Of a DNA stretch of 64,000 nucleotides, positions 10,202 to 22,096 are shown piece by piece. The DNA is from Vandiemenella viatica (taxonomy: Eukaryota; Arthropoda; Insecta; Orthoptera; Morabidae). The stretch's first letter is position 1; each line of letters starts with the position of its first letter. The stretch spans positions 174,042,935-174,106,934 of the forward strand of contig CM061921.1 of NCBI GenBank assembly GCA_031002005.1, written 5' to 3'. The position numbers and the translations under genes are program-made. A model generated the notes under the pieces. The model had not been told where the DNA came from. It saw nothing but the letters and a program-made list of their open reading frames with translations, and made no database searches.

Positions 10202-11050
10202 TGATACACAGTACCTGCGGAAGTTAATCCGAATTATCATTTACTATTCCGTTGTCCGCTAACTTAACCTCAAAAGATATACCTTAGATGTTAAGCTAGA
10301 CCATAAGCTTTCAAAGTGTAGAGACCTCATCGAAACTGGTTCTGTATGTTTGCGTGATGCCCAGACAGTGGGGCAGACAGAGGCAGCGCTCTTACAGATT
10401 TATGAACACACTTTACAATATTTCCGTAAAAATCCTTAATCCTGTAAGAACTGAGAATTACAGCAAGGGAAAGATGTGTTTAAATCCAGGCTTAAATGCG
10501 ATAGTAGTACCGGGCCACAAAGGAAGAGTGTAAAAATTTCAGAACTATTCATTGGTTGGCAAATCATTGTACAGAGTTATATGCAATCATACCATAACTG
10601 TCTGTGAGGGAATAAAACTGATTTAAGCTATGTTGTTGATGGTTTGATATTCAACAATACAGCTACGAGATGGCCACTCATTCAATCCCACCTAATAGGG
10701 GGAGGACTCCTGACGTTACTGGAGACAACCAAGTGGCCTAAATGCCATTAAACCTGTCATCCATCTTAAGTATAAGGTTTTCGTCGGCGATTCACTAGAA
10801 ACAGAGCTATATGCGCTATGGCATATGCTAATAAGTCTTTTACCTTCCTTTTATTTTACAGCACAGCATGAGTACTTCGTCTGTTCCAGGAATGAAACAC
10901 CGTCTGTTAACAAGTGCTAAACTCATTAATTTCACTCTTGAGGAATGGGTTCGCCACAGAGTACATCCGTCCTGTGTGATAAAAATCGAGTCACGCTAAT
11001 GCAGTGATCTCCACAGAACATGCTGACTCGTCACTGGGTGACACCGCCTG
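10202..11050. other. Non-coding stretch
   Basis: No open frames of note, repeats or structural RNA recognised. Confidence 0.4.
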
Positions 11051-11053
11051 TGG

Positions 11054-11390
11054 TCAAGGTCGAGATATAGAAAATTTTTCCACACCATTACGCATGAAAT
11101 CGAGTTTCAGCTCGTGTTGGTGGTCATAATTTCCACTCAACACTCCTTATTCTTTGACCAAGATCCATCCCTAGCCTCATCGTCAACATACAGCGTGTAC
11201 TCTCCCAACACTTTCTCAAATCACCTTCTGTTTTCCAATAACACCCAATCCCACTCCCTTTTTACATCAGTTACTGACAGGGTTCACAAGCAAATATAGT
11301 TGCCCACCTTTGCACGCCCTACAACTCCTGTATTTGATACCCAAAATGGGTGTCCCAAACAATACCATCATATTCGACCAATAGTCCACC
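11054..11390 (-). pseudogene. CR1-group LINE fragment, degraded
   Basis: On the minus strand about 11290-11390 resembles the RT C-terminal segment seen at 1124-1200 (EYG..GHPFWVSNTGV.. matches EYGTVVRDPNFEYQIQELERVQ) with stops and frameshifts. The remainder to 11054 aligns loosely with the fragment at 12119-12425, including a shared GTGGTCAAGGTC start. Confidence 0.6.
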
Positions 11391-11420
11391 CAAAGTCTGT
11401 AATCCAATTCCTTTCTGTCA

Positions 11421-11757
11421 TTCAGTAACATGTGTCCCATATATTACACAATTCACATCAGTCTCATCTCTTCTATGCGATTCAGTAACATGTCTATCAA
11501 GTATCCCACTCTTTACATCAGCCTCTCCTAGTCTCTTCCATATCTCCGCCCTATCTCCTAATCAGCAACACATGTCCCAGGTACCAAACTGTTCGCATCA
11601 GCACCGTCTCACACCTCACACACCTCGGCCCTCTCTGCCATTTAGTGACATGTATCCCGGATACCAAATTGTTAACATCAGCATTATCTCATCTCTGCCA
11701 CATCATAATCCTCTCGGTCATTCAGTAACATGTGACCCATATACCACAAAGGCATGA
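11421..11757. repeat. ~80-bp degenerate tandem repeat
   Basis: The motif TTCAGTAACATGT recurs, with changes, at 11421, 11481, about 11561, 11641 and 11721, followed each time by a CCC.TATACCA..ACATCAG stretch. Spacing is 60, 80, 80, 80. A 135-codon open frame spans the array, but this follows from the low stop content of the repeat. Confidence 0.7.
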
Positions 11758-12118
11758 GTAAATTCAAGAGCCTTTCTTAATATAGGTTGCAATGCCATGT
11801 TATGCATGGTGTTTTGCTATTACCATTTCATATCTAAGAAATTTCCCTCTAGACAGCTGTTTGTAGTTTTCCATATCAGTTTCATTCAGTATTATGATGT
11901 TTCTGCTCCTCCCCCCGCTCCCCCCCCCCCCACACACACACCGACAAGTACCCAAATCGTCACCATATGTGAATACACTAATTCAATTACACCGAAGATA
12001 TCCTCTACAATTAAACTGTGGTAAGTTGTTAGGTCATTTGTATTTGAAGATGGGTGGTTGCATATTTTACCTAACCAGGCCTCATAAACAATATATACCT
12101 TAAGGTAAGTGCCAGCAT
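11758..12118. other. Non-coding stretch with C-rich and (CA)n tract
   Basis: Contains a C-rich run and a short (CA)n tract near 11913-11940. Nothing else recognised. Confidence 0.4.
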
Positions 12119-12425
12119 GTGGTCAAGGTCATCGTTCCCTTCCACAAATATCCATTATAACCTCTTTATACGCAATCTACAGTCCCAACACTTTTCCTAT
12201 CTTCCAGTGACATTCAGTCCAGCTCCTTCATTATGTTAGTTGTTGAATGTGCTCCACCAACAAATCTAGCTGCCCTCCCTTGCACCCTGTATTTGATATT
12301 CAAAAAATATGGCTCTATATTAAACCACTATATGCAAGCAATGGCCTGACTGTGGGTTTATAACCCAAGTCCTCCGTTTCTCTCCTACATCCCCACCTCA
12401 CCCTCTCCAATAAATGATTTTTTTT
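12119..12425 (-). pseudogene. CR1-group LINE fragment, RT C-terminal region
   Basis: Minus-strand translation gives HLLERVRWGCRRETEDLGYKPTVRPLLAYSGLI then stops, followed by a frame with SNTGCK.. . This matches HLLERVMRECTREVKELGYKTLV.PLLEYG of the element at 700-1595. It is short, broken and inactive. Confidence 0.75.
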
Positions 12426-12981
12426 GTCCTGAAGGACATATAGCGAACAACGTGAGGCAGACAGTTTATATCCCAAAACAAATGGCATCAAACTGTAAAC
12501 AGCGCAGTGAGCAGGGAGTGTACCTACTTCCTGCAGAAACAGTGGTTCTTGTTTATGGTGAAATCTCGACGTCGAGTAAGCTTGAATCAACAAATTTATT
12601 CATAAATCCACAGAGAAAGAAGACACACACACAAATGTCCCTGTATAGACCGGTTCGGTACAACTACCAGCACCAATCATGGCAACCGAAAATTGGGCAG
12701 AACTGTCCTGGCCCATAACTGCCTGAAAAAGCAGGAATCTCATTACTTATGATTATACAGACGAGTTAGAGGGTGTACAAAGGATGATAGGTTTTTACCA
12801 TACACCTTAGTGTTTATCTATTTATCCTCATACTGAGTGTCCATCACATACACAGGTGACCACTGATGGTGAAATCCTATCACCATATTTAGACACAGAC
12901 TAACACACACTCACACACATGTCGATATATACACCCAAATTTCATACGTCACCACACACATAAAAGTAACTGGAGGAAAGG
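12426..12981. other. Non-coding stretch
   Basis: Nothing recognised beyond short (CA)-rich runs. Confidence 0.4.
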
Positions 12982-12998
12982 TACGGCACACCCTCCAT

Positions 12999-13141
12999 GG
13001 TTTCCCAAATCACTCCAGGCAAATGCCGGGATGCTCCCTTCAAAAGGCCATGGCCGAATTCCTTCCCATTCCTAGCCCCCATCCTTCCCCGTCTCTAAAG
13101 ACCTCGCTGTTAAGAGACGTAAAGCAGTTAAAAAAAAAAAA
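12999..13141 (+). repeat. tRNA-type SINE, 5'-truncated, with 17-bp target duplication
   Basis: Only the body and tail of the SINE family are present (CATGGTTTCCCAAATCACTCC.. to GACGTAAAGCAGTTA + A11). A direct repeat TACGGCACACCCTNCAT flanks it (12982-12998 and 13142-13158, one mismatch). This shows a genuine 5'-truncated retroposition. Confidence 0.85.
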
Positions 13142-13159
13142 TACGGCACACCCTACATC

Positions 13160-13539
13160 CAGACTGACGAGTTACAATATGTGTAAAGGTTGCAAGTCTT
13201 TACCATACACATCACTGCTCATCACACCCAACTGATTTCATGTGCTATCAATATAGATGGACAATGTAAATAAACTCTTGTGCACTGTTCAGTCCAATTA
13301 ATTTTTTTTTTAATATAAGCTTCTGAAAGACAAATTTGTGTCAACCTGCCGAGGCGGAACGGCGTGGTCCCCCCTCCACGCCGCGGACTGAAATATCGTA
13401 ATACTCATTACGCCGTGTACTGGACCTAAAATGCCGTACCGCGACCTATTACCGTATTTTCATTGACGCGTTATGTACTCCCGTATACCTGCCTAAAAAC
13501 TCGACATATGCGTCCGCTGTGAGGAGGGAAGAGAAAATC
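13160..13539. other. Non-coding stretch with a GC-rich hairpin
   Basis: Around 13363-13383 GGCGTGG and CCACGCC arms flank a C-rich loop, embedded in a CG-rich island in AT-rich DNA. Origin unknown. Confidence 0.35.
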
Positions 13540-14475
13540 ATGGAAAGGGGAGTTCATCATGAGATAAGCTTAGATTCGAGGCACAAAGGTGTAAACTGTT
13601 TGGTCTTCGCTAATGACATAGCAATTCTCTCTGGAAGTATAGAAACCGCACTCGAACAAATCAACCTTCTCAAAGAGACTGTGGGATAAGTCGGACTTCA
13701 GATATCTTTTAAGAAGACTAAATTCACTACCAATATTAGGTATTCACTTATTGTACCGAACACAGAGTATAGAAAAATTAACAAGGTAAATAAATTTAAA
13801 TATCTAGCTGAAGTAATTCAGATTAATGGATTTGTTAAGGAAGCAAGCAAATCAAGAGCAAGAAAACTTGAGCTCGCATACCAACTGACAAAAGATACAT
13901 ACAATAAGAAGAATCTATCAAGGAAAACAAAAATCAAACACTACAACACGGTAATCAAACCAGTTGGTCGCTAAACCTCATTCTGCTTGTTCTCTATGAA
14001 AACTGGAGAAATAGAAGAGGTAGAGAAAATGGAAAGGAAAATCTTGAGCAAAATTTATGGGCCGATTAAAATTGAAAAAGGAGAGTTTAGGCACTAAAGG
14101 AATAATTATCTGTACAAAGAAGAAAAATTGAAAGGATGTCAGACACGATCAGTAAGAGGAGAATCAGTTTTTTTTGTCTCATTATGAGAATGGATATCAG
14201 CCGACTAACAAAAAGAATTTTCATCCATGTTTACAAGAGTAAGAATGGCAACCCGTGGACCCAAGGAGTAAAGAAAGATATGATTGAGATCGTAAAAACA
14301 GAAGATACAATACAAGATAGAGCTACTTTAAGGATATTGACCCAAAATTTCAAGGGTTTCCAGGAGAAGGAGAAGAGGAAATATAGGCCTAATAACGTAT
14401 GGACCGAAGAAAGGAGGAAACAGCAAAGTGAAAGAATGAAGAACTATTGGAAGACAAGAAATGGAGCATCGTAAG
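13540..14475 (+). pseudogene. RTE-like LINE fragment, RT palm to C-terminus
   Basis: Three frames carry a degraded RT: RLDSRHKGVNCLVFANDIAIL (FADD box changed to FAND), GLQISFKKTKF, NKFKYLAEVIQ, ARKLELAYQLTKDTYNKKNLSR, EEVEKMERKILSKIYGPIK, and a last block TKRIFIHVYKSKNGNPW..VKKDMIEI ending near 14472. The order and motifs match insect RTE-like elements. Multiple stops and frameshifts are present. Confidence 0.8.
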
Positions 14476-14804
14476 TGTACAGTATTGCTTTTTGTGGTCC
14501 TTAGATGGCAGAAATCGAAGAGAAGAGGAAGAATGAGAGGAGGATAACCTATAAAGAGGACTTATCTTTGATTTTTCTTACCAAGCCAGCATATCTTTGG
14601 TACTTTATCGGTGAATTAATTGCATAAATCTTACATTCCGCGTGAACAATGTAACGGGCACAGCTAATTCTGAGTAAACATTATTATATTTGCTTTACTA
14701 ATAAACGTAAAAAGCTAGTAAATAAATAGTAACACAAGTAAATTTTACTTTGCAATAATTATATATACCGAACAGAGAACTTAGATTTGCTTTTTTGTTT
14801 TGTT

Positions 14805-15030
14805 TATAGGTTTAAGCCTCTGCGACGTCGTGATCATTAGAGGCGGGAAGGGACTGGGACAAGGAACGGGAAGGAATTTGGCCATGTCATTATTAAAAGG
14901 AACCATTCTGGCATTTGTCTGGAGTGATTTTGGGAAACCATGGATCACCCAGATCTAGATGGGTGGATGGTATTCGAACTCACGTCCTGCCGAATGAGAG
15001 GCCAGACCGTTACAGGTCACCCATCACATA
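14805..15030 (-). repeat. tRNA-type SINE, diverged
   Basis: Minus-strand copy of the SINE family. The tail complement (TTTAAGCCTCTGCGACG..) is near 14811, the body GGAACCATTCTGGCATTTG near 14900, and a diverged B box (ATTCGAACTC) near 14970. Confidence 0.7.
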
Positions 15031-15129
15031 CGGTCAAAATATGTAGATATGTATTTTTTTAAGTAAATTTAAACTACAAAGTATATTCTCCACTTCTACT
15101 GTCTCATTCTGGTTCTTGTTTTGCTGGTA

Positions 15130-15265
15130 ATTTGTTAAACCGAGCCAGTTGGTTGTGTGGTAACCCCTCGAAACTGCCATCAGGGAGGTTGGGCAATCCT
15201 AAATTTGATTTTCTATTATCTCCCAGAATAACATCAGGCAAATGCCAGTTTGGTCCTTGTAAAAG
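15130..15265 (+). repeat. SINE-like remnant, strongly diverged
   Basis: An ACCGAGCCAGTTGGTTGTGTGG head and a CAGGCAAATGCCAGTTTGGTCCTTGTAAAAG body recall the SINE family, but the B box is damaged and the tail is missing. Confidence 0.45.
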
Positions 15266-17657
15266 ACATGTTATTAGCAACGTGTTCACGGTGAGTGAAC
15301 ATACATCAGACTTGAGTTGATACTGTTTTGTGATCAGTCTAATATGACACTTCACTGTTAAAATGACCACAGAGGAAGCGGTAGAAAAATTATGCTTGGA
15401 TTGCAAAATACCCTGCAAAATTACTGTGTTAAACGTAATTACATTTTAGGAGGAAATAAAATTGTATTGCGATTCCGTTATGAGATTTTTATGATATGTT
15501 TACAATATATAAATCGACTTACCTAACTCTCAGTGGAAATCTGATGGCTGGCCTGAAAGAGCAACTTCGATTGAAGAAATCATGACTGCATTGTTCCGAA
15601 TTTTGCAAGGCATCAAACTGAAGTCTGATATAAAATCGTTGTTAAAGCGAGTAATAACTAATTTTCATTTACCACATTGGTATCTTACAAGTTGACTAAA
15701 TGCCTTTTTCAGGATTTTGATACCGTAATTGTAATAAGGTTAGAAGTTTTAATATACGATCTATATTCATGAACACAGCAGTATCTATGTACAGCTTGGA
15801 CAAGAACAGATGGTGACTGGTGCTGAATGCTGGGCCCCGCGGGGTGATTGATGCGTATCTAATATGGCAGGAAACTCGTCGTCCGCTCGGATTACCCCGA
15901 ACAATTTGTTTCCGCGGGCAACATGACACCTGCAGCACTTCCTCTTTTAGCTGGATGACAAATTGAGTACGTCTCATTCAACGGCCTTCTTAACGCCACT
16001 CTCATCGGACATCAATTTTAATTGTACCAACGGAATTGTTAGTTTGCCGGTGGAATAATATTCCAGCATCAGAAAATTTCCATTCGCCGGCTTCAGTAGA
16101 GTAGTGGCAAGCATATTGGTTTTACGTACCGAGGGATGTCACGAAGAGTCCAACCTATGGCATGGGTCTGCTCGTAATGTGCCGTACATATTATTTATTA
16201 CTGTAATATTACCGATATAATAATAAAGATTCATAATAAAGCATAAACACTGATTTTTGCGTCGCTACATAGCTAACATGCGAAGGTTTTCCTTTTCAAA
16301 GATCAAAATTCTGTATTACAATAAATTTGATCCTTTATATATGCAACTGATTTACAGATCAGAAATTTTGTAAAAAGTAAACGTGAAGTCTTATAATTGC
16401 GTATCAGTTAGCTTTTTTTTTTTTTAGCAGAAACGATAAATCCTATTGATTATTTGACACTTAAATAGAATACTTAATATACAATTGATGTTTACATAAG
16501 CAAGACAAATCATTAGACAGCTAATGACTTGGCTGGTCTCATGGTATATGCTGTTTCATAAATCATACAAGAAATAAAAGAAAAGATATTAACACTTAAA
16601 TTTAGACGGAATTTATTTAAGATTTCAATGCATAGGCATTGTTTATTTAGAAAGTGCCTTTATGATCCACTGATCTTCCTCTGTACTGTTAGTTTCTTTG
16701 AAAAATTAAAGATACTCACGATTTTAATTTAATATTAACTGCGACATATCTATTTGGGTTTTATTTGTGCATATATTACAAATGTAGAACGATATATTTT
16801 GCAATGCAAGACGTCGCGGGTAAAGTAAGACGGATACTGATAGACCTTGGACATTCTTACTGGTCCCCAGGGCTATATTTCAACTCCTCGGAGCCGATTT
16901 AGTTCGTTTTTCCCACAGCGCTTGTATATGGTAATGAAAGTATTTCAGATGCATCCTATGGCAGTATCGTGCGAAACGTTCCATAGGTAACTGATGGTGG
17001 ATAATGACCGCAGCTGTCAAAGCAAGGACAGTGAAACAATCGTTTCATTGAAAATACCAGACAGGCTTAAACTGGAGTAAATAACGTGAATAATAATGTG
17101 AATAGGTTCAAGACGCCAAATAATTTACCTGTTGACGTTACGTAAAATTTCAAAAGCAGCAGCAGGAAAAACAGGGTTGATGACGGTAAATATTCGCTTC
17201 CCCACGGCCGCTTACCTCTTCCTTTGTTATGACCATAAAAACCGTTTCGAAAGAAAGCATCCCTGTCACCTCCAATAATTCTGTATTTACCACACCAACA
17301 ATCATTCACATTGATTATGAAAAAGCTGCAATTGGAATACAACACATAAATTTCATTCCAAATACACCTCTATTAGAATCTTGTAAATGCCTCTTGTAAA
17401 AAATAGTTTTCATGAAATAGAAACATGATGGTACCGTACGATCAAAATGAATATAACCAAAACATTATTGGCACCATCGAGCATTAACTAAATAAATTTC
17501 GTGAGCAATGCAATAAACATTTTTCGTTTTACATAAAAAGTACTTCTTACGGCCTCTAGAATCTGCAATAACTACGAAATGTAGAATTTCACTATAATTT
17601 CACAAATTTAAGCTTCTCCTTACAGTCTGTACAGTACATCCATTTTTCATTACGACA
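15266..17657. other. AT-rich non-coding stretch
   Basis: No coding sequence, terminal repeats or RNA genes recognised. The short open frames (15696-15977, 17067-17345, minus strand) have no family resemblance. Confidence 0.45.
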
Positions 17658-17823
17658 TACACAGACGGAAAAAAAAATCCCAACACCAAGAAAAAATTAT
17701 TGTAGAGTAATGAAATTTGGACAATGCATTTGTCAAGTTAACATGTTTAATTGATTAAATTTTCAAGATCACAGGTTAATTTAAGCTCAAGAAAATGCAT
17801 TTCAAATGTGAAATACTGTTAAA

Positions 17824-18167
17824 TTAATAGCCGGTGTAACCTCCAGAATTTTGAATGCAAGCCTGTAAACGTGAATGCATTGTGTCATACAGGTTTCGAA
17901 TGTCACTTTGTGGTATGGAGTTCCATGCTTGTTGTACTTGTGCTGTCAATACTGGGACGGTCAGTGCTGGCTGTGGATGATGCTGGAGTTGTCGTCCAAT
18001 GATATCCCATACGTGTTCAATTGGAGACAGATCTGGTGATCTCGCAGGCCAAGGTAACATGTCGACACTCTGTAGAGCACGTTGCGAGACAACAGCGGTA
18101 TGAGGGCGAGCGTTATCCTGTTGAAAAACTCCCCCTTGAATGCTGTTCATGAATGGCAGCACTACAG
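17824..18167 (-). pseudogene. Inverted copy of the Tc1-like transposase C-terminus
   Basis: On the minus strand the left arm encodes VLPFMNSIQGGVFQQDNARPH..LSPIEHVWDIIG..GGYTGY. This is the same as the C-terminal portion on the plus strand, with the second catalytic D and the E but not the first D. The open frame runs on to 18192 through unrelated codons and begins at GTG. It cannot be a functional transposase. Confidence 0.9.
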
Positions 18168-18916
18168 AAATTCGAGCTGCAGTTGGTACCACAGTGACAC
18201 AACGAACTGTTAGAAATCGGTTACTTCAAGGACAGCTCCGAGCCAGGCGCCCTGTAGCGTGCATTCCACTGACTACAAGCCATCGCCGTTTGCGACTCCA
18301 GTGGTGTCAAGCCAGAGCTCATTGGAGGACGGAGTGGAGATCTGTTGTGTTTTCTGATGAAAGCAGGTTCTGCCTTGGTGCCAGTGATGGCCGAGTGTTG
18401 GTCAGAAGGAGGCCAGGGGAACGCCTGCAACCAAACTGTCTGCGGCCTAGACACACTGGACCTACACCTGGAGTCATGGTCTGGGGAGCAATTTCCTATG
18501 ACAGCAGGAGCACTCTTGTGGTTATACCAAACACACTGACTGCAAATTTGTACGTCAGTCTGGTAATTCAACCTGTAGTGCTGCCATTCATGAACAGCAT
18601 TCAAGGGGGAGTTTTTCAACAGGATAACGCTCGCCCTCATACCGCTGTTGTCTCGCAACGTGCTCTACAGAGTGTCGACATGTTACCTTGGCCTGCGAGA
18701 TCACCAGATCTGTCTCCAATTGAACACGTATGGGATATCATTGGACGACAACTCCAGCATCATCCACAGCCAGCACTGACCGTCCCAGTATTGACAGCAC
18801 AAGTACAACAAGCATGGAACTCCATACCACAAAGTGACATTCGAAACCTGTATGACACAATGCATTCACGTTTGCAGGCTTGCATTCAAAATTCTGGAGG
18901 TTACACCGGCTATTAA
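18140..18916 (+). pseudogene. Tc1-like transposase lacking the DNA-binding domain
   Basis: A 258-aa frame beginning at ATG 18140 inside the inverted arm. Its first codons are arm sequence. From TEIRAAVGTTVTQRTVRNRLL onward it is the normal transposase: FSDESRFCLG (first D), FQQDNARPH (second D), LSPIEHVWD (E, 32 residues after the second D), ending GGYTGY. About 100 or more N-terminal residues holding the helix-turn-helix domain are absent. The catalytic triad is intact, so the protein might be stable but should not bind ends specifically. It belongs to a different Tc1-like family from the 7.7-kb and 33.4-kb copies. Confidence 0.88.
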
Positions 18917-19082
18917 TTTAACAGTATTTCACATTTGAAATGCATTTTCTTGAGCTTAAATTAACCTGTGATCTTGAAAATTTAATCAATTAAACATGTT
19001 AACTTGACAAATGCATTGTCCAAATTTCATTACTCTACAATAATTTTTTCTTGGTGTTGGGATTTTTTTTTCCGTCTGTGTA

Positions 19083-20584
19083 GAATGATGACTACAGCTG
19101 TCTTTGAGAGTGGAAATTTCTCGGAGGGGGTAGTACGAGTCCAGTGACTACTGAAGGACTCTGATAACGTAATTGTGTGGAATGCCTACATTGTAATACA
19201 ACGGTGTTATGTAGAAAGGAACGGCGTATGGTTTGCCGCTGAACTCAATTGGGTTAATTTATTATTAAGGATAAGCTTATTCAAGATAGCAATAAAGCGA
19301 GAACAAGTAATAAACTTCAAGGCGTAGATTACAGTATAAAATTATAATTGCAGTTTAGAATATTGCGAGACGGAACAAAACTCTTAATATAAAATAATTG
19401 TTTAAAAAAAAACATAAACAACGCATTAAAAAAAAAAAACACTAAAATTTTTAAAATAATTTTATACCTTGCTTAGTAAATCTAAATGGACAATATTTTA
19501 CATCACTGTTATTGAAACTTTTACATTAATTAGTTATTTTTGGAGTCAGTGCGAGCCAAAGCAAGAAAAACAAAAAATGAAAACAATAAAACATAAAAAT
19601 CATGTTACTACTTACCTACAATTAATGCTAGAAACATGTTTCAACAAAACTGAAGCATACTGATGATACGCCGATATTATACTAATAGTAAAGCGTTAAA
19701 TGCATGATGCAGCCTACCAACTGACACTGTAGCGCCAGAGAAAAGCCTGGATGACCAAAAAGGTCGAGCCACAGATTAAAATACTGTTAATCTGCCTTAC
19801 GACATGCTGTAAAATATTTGGAATTTTTGTTTGTACTCCCCGTTTCGCAAAGAACACCAATTTTGGTTCAGTAATTCGATCTTCGCGATGTGACAGATGT
19901 CACCGACTCCAAAAATAATTAATTAATATACAAATTTCAATAACAGTAATGTAAAATATGTCCAGTTATGTTTACTTTCTTCTAAGGAAGGTATAGAGTT
20001 AATTTAAAATTTTAAATGTGCTTTTTTTGAAGGCGGTTGTTAGGTTGGTTTTTTTAACAGTTACTTTATTTTAAAATTTTTAGTGATTTTTTGAAGGCGG
20101 ATTTTATGTTTTTTTTTACTCAACTATTTTATTTTTAAGTTTAGTGGTATTATATTTTGTTTTGAATTTTAAATGTGCAGCAGCAGTTCTCATTTCGCGA
20201 ACATCCTGGTAGCTCAGTGGATAAAGCGCTTTCTTAAGAAAAAGAATAGTATTTATATACCCGAATAACTTCCAGAACGGGGTGAATTGGATGTTGTGTT
20301 AAGGAATGTCAGTTTACATTTTGGTTTAGGCTTTGCTCGATAGTAGAAACATGTAACACCTGGGCAATAAAACATACCACATACACAAATCTGTATCTGG
20401 AATATGTCTGTTTGTTCCGGCATCACACAGAAGATATAGATTTTTAATTGGTTTTCACGATCGTGAAAGCTTGGGGTCCAAGTTTAAATCTGAAGTACAT
20501 ATTGAGACATTAGGACACATTTATTTTATAAATATTCATCCATGACTTAAAAATATTTTATTTGATTTTAATGGGATTTAAAAC
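19083..20584. other. AT-rich non-coding stretch
   Basis: Contains TTTTTTGAAGGCGG motifs near 20025 and 20090 similar to the GAAGTCGGTT end of the tandem array at 23.8 kb, and a tRNA-like A-box string (TGGTAGCTCAGTGG, about 20208) without a B box. Nothing coding recognised. Confidence 0.4.
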
Positions 20585-20699
20585 TGTGAATTTTTATAAA
20601 GAACATTGGAAATTAAAAGGGGTGGGGGTAAAGAGGAAGAGGGATTGGGATTTTGTATACCAAATGTATACTGCCTTTTCTGATTGATTTAATGTATAT

Positions 20700-22096
20700 T
20701 GTAACGTGACGTTATCACGCCACGCTACAATTTTTATTTTTATTAAGTTATGATTTATTTTAATTTATTCAGATTAAAATTTATTAATATTGATCTCGGG
20801 CAGCCCAAAATTGTATATAATTATATGAATATGCAAGGGTATTTCCTTTGAAAAGGCTCAGAAAATGTGTGAGCATAGGATTTTGTTTTAAGCGAAGGGT
20901 CGCATATCGGAGGCTCGGGACGGGAAGTGAAACGGTAAAATCCCAGTGAACGGACAATAGCCCGCCTCGCTGTCGCCACCCCAAGGCCAGTCAGTCACCC
21001 CAAACGGTTCCTGCAGCAAACAGGCGAAGGTCAACCTTCCCCCCCCCCCCCCTGCGTCAACAAGCATGGATGCGGAAGAGGGACGCTAGCGAAATGCCGC
21101 GAATCTGAGTGTGCATCGATACCACGTGATTTCCAACCTGCCTATGAAATCATCGGTAGGGGTCTACACATGTTAATACAGGGTGTATTTTTTTCTGCCC
21201 GCCATGTTCCTGCGCGGGAGAGGGACGCCATCGCCTTCCGGAGAGAAGGAAGTTACTTCTGCCCAGACCACGGGGCAGAGCAGTCGATTGTGACTTCTGC
21301 CCGGACCACGGGCGAGAGCAGTCGAGACTTCTGGTCAGACCGCGATCCAGTGCGGTCGATTCTGACTTCTGGCCAGACCGCGATCCAGTGCGGTCGAGCT
21401 GACTTATTGCCAGGCCAGAATTGTTGTGCTTGGTCAGTACAGTGACCTGCCTATGATCACTGGCTGGTGATTTTTCTATCACGCTGGGCTGATAGCGTGA
21501 CGAACTTCAGTGTTGCTGCCTACACTAGGTAAAGTGTAAACGCCAGGTCTTGCATCGTTGAGTTCTTATGAGACTGCGAATGACCCGTAAGCGACTTGAG
21601 AAAGAGACTTGTGTTCTTTGAGCTAATTTTGACCCTGAGCTAGCCGGCATTTTGTTGAACATTGTAGGAACCTTTGCATATCGCGAGTTCCTTGTTTTTT
21701 CTACTTGTTATTTGATGGTGCCCGAGATGCATGTTCATTTCATGTATTCTTTTTGATTGATGATTGTTTTCTTGTAGTAGCGTATTGTGAACATTTGTTC
21801 CCGCTCACTAACTGTAACTTCGTCAGAATTTGCAAGTAAAGTAAAGTTCATATAATTGTTTGCTTGAGTAAATCGGCCAATTGTAACGTCTAGGCTTGCT
21901 TGACATTGCATTAATTTATATTAATATTAAATGTAAATGTGCCTAGCGGTGTAGCAGCCTATTGAACTTAATAAAATATCTGTGTCAGGTGTCTTTACGA
22001 CCCGGCGTATGATCCTTGCCAACCCAATAATTGATTTATTATTATTATAAATTGATAAATTCATAAAACCCCCCCTCACTCCTCCATCCTATTACA
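20700..22096 (+). mobile_element. Solo LTR (1,397 bp) with 4-bp target duplication
   Basis: The insert begins TGTAACGTGACG and ends CCTATTACA, i.e. TG..CA with a short TGTAA/TTACA inverted end, as LTRs do. Flanking ATAT (20696-20699, 22097-22100) is duplicated, and the tandem array continues in register across the site, which gives independent proof of the borders. A polyadenylation signal AATAAA lies at 21970-21975. The upstream half holds four to five ~37-bp repeats (21255-21420). No internal coding region remains, so it is a recombined solo LTR, probably Ty3/gypsy-type from the 4-bp duplication (inference). Confidence 0.8.
21255..21420 (+). repeat. ~37-bp tandem repeats inside the LTR
   Basis: ACTTCTGCCCAGACCACGGG and variants start at 21255, 21293, 21327, 21364 and (degenerate) 21402. 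Units contain a self-complementary GATCCAGTGCGGTCGA-type block. They resemble the repeated enhancer units of LTR U3 regions. Confidence 0.75.

Larger units (their letters stand above)
17660..19080 (+). mobile_element. Palindromic Tc1-like derivative with 508-bp inverted arms
   Basis: The element is flanked by TA on both sides (17658-17659, 19081-19082). Its left 508 bp (17660-18167) appear to be the exact reverse complement of its right 508 bp (18573-19080), separated by a 405-bp unique centre. The right arm is the natural 3' part of a Tc1-like transposon, so its inverted copy has replaced the 5' part, including the DNA-binding domain of the transposase. The unrelated flanks argue against a simple palindromic sequencing artefact. 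The ends begin CACAGACGGAAAAAAAAATC. Confidence 0.9.

Noticed and set aside
17660..19080. Palindromic read artefact as explanation of the inverted arms
   Set aside because: The outer flanks differ, both sides have TA duplications, and a unique 405-bp centre is present. A hairpin artefact would also mirror the flank. Not fully excluded without reads.
20208..20240. tRNA-like A-box sequence
   Set aside because: No B box or stem structure; at most a SINE scrap.
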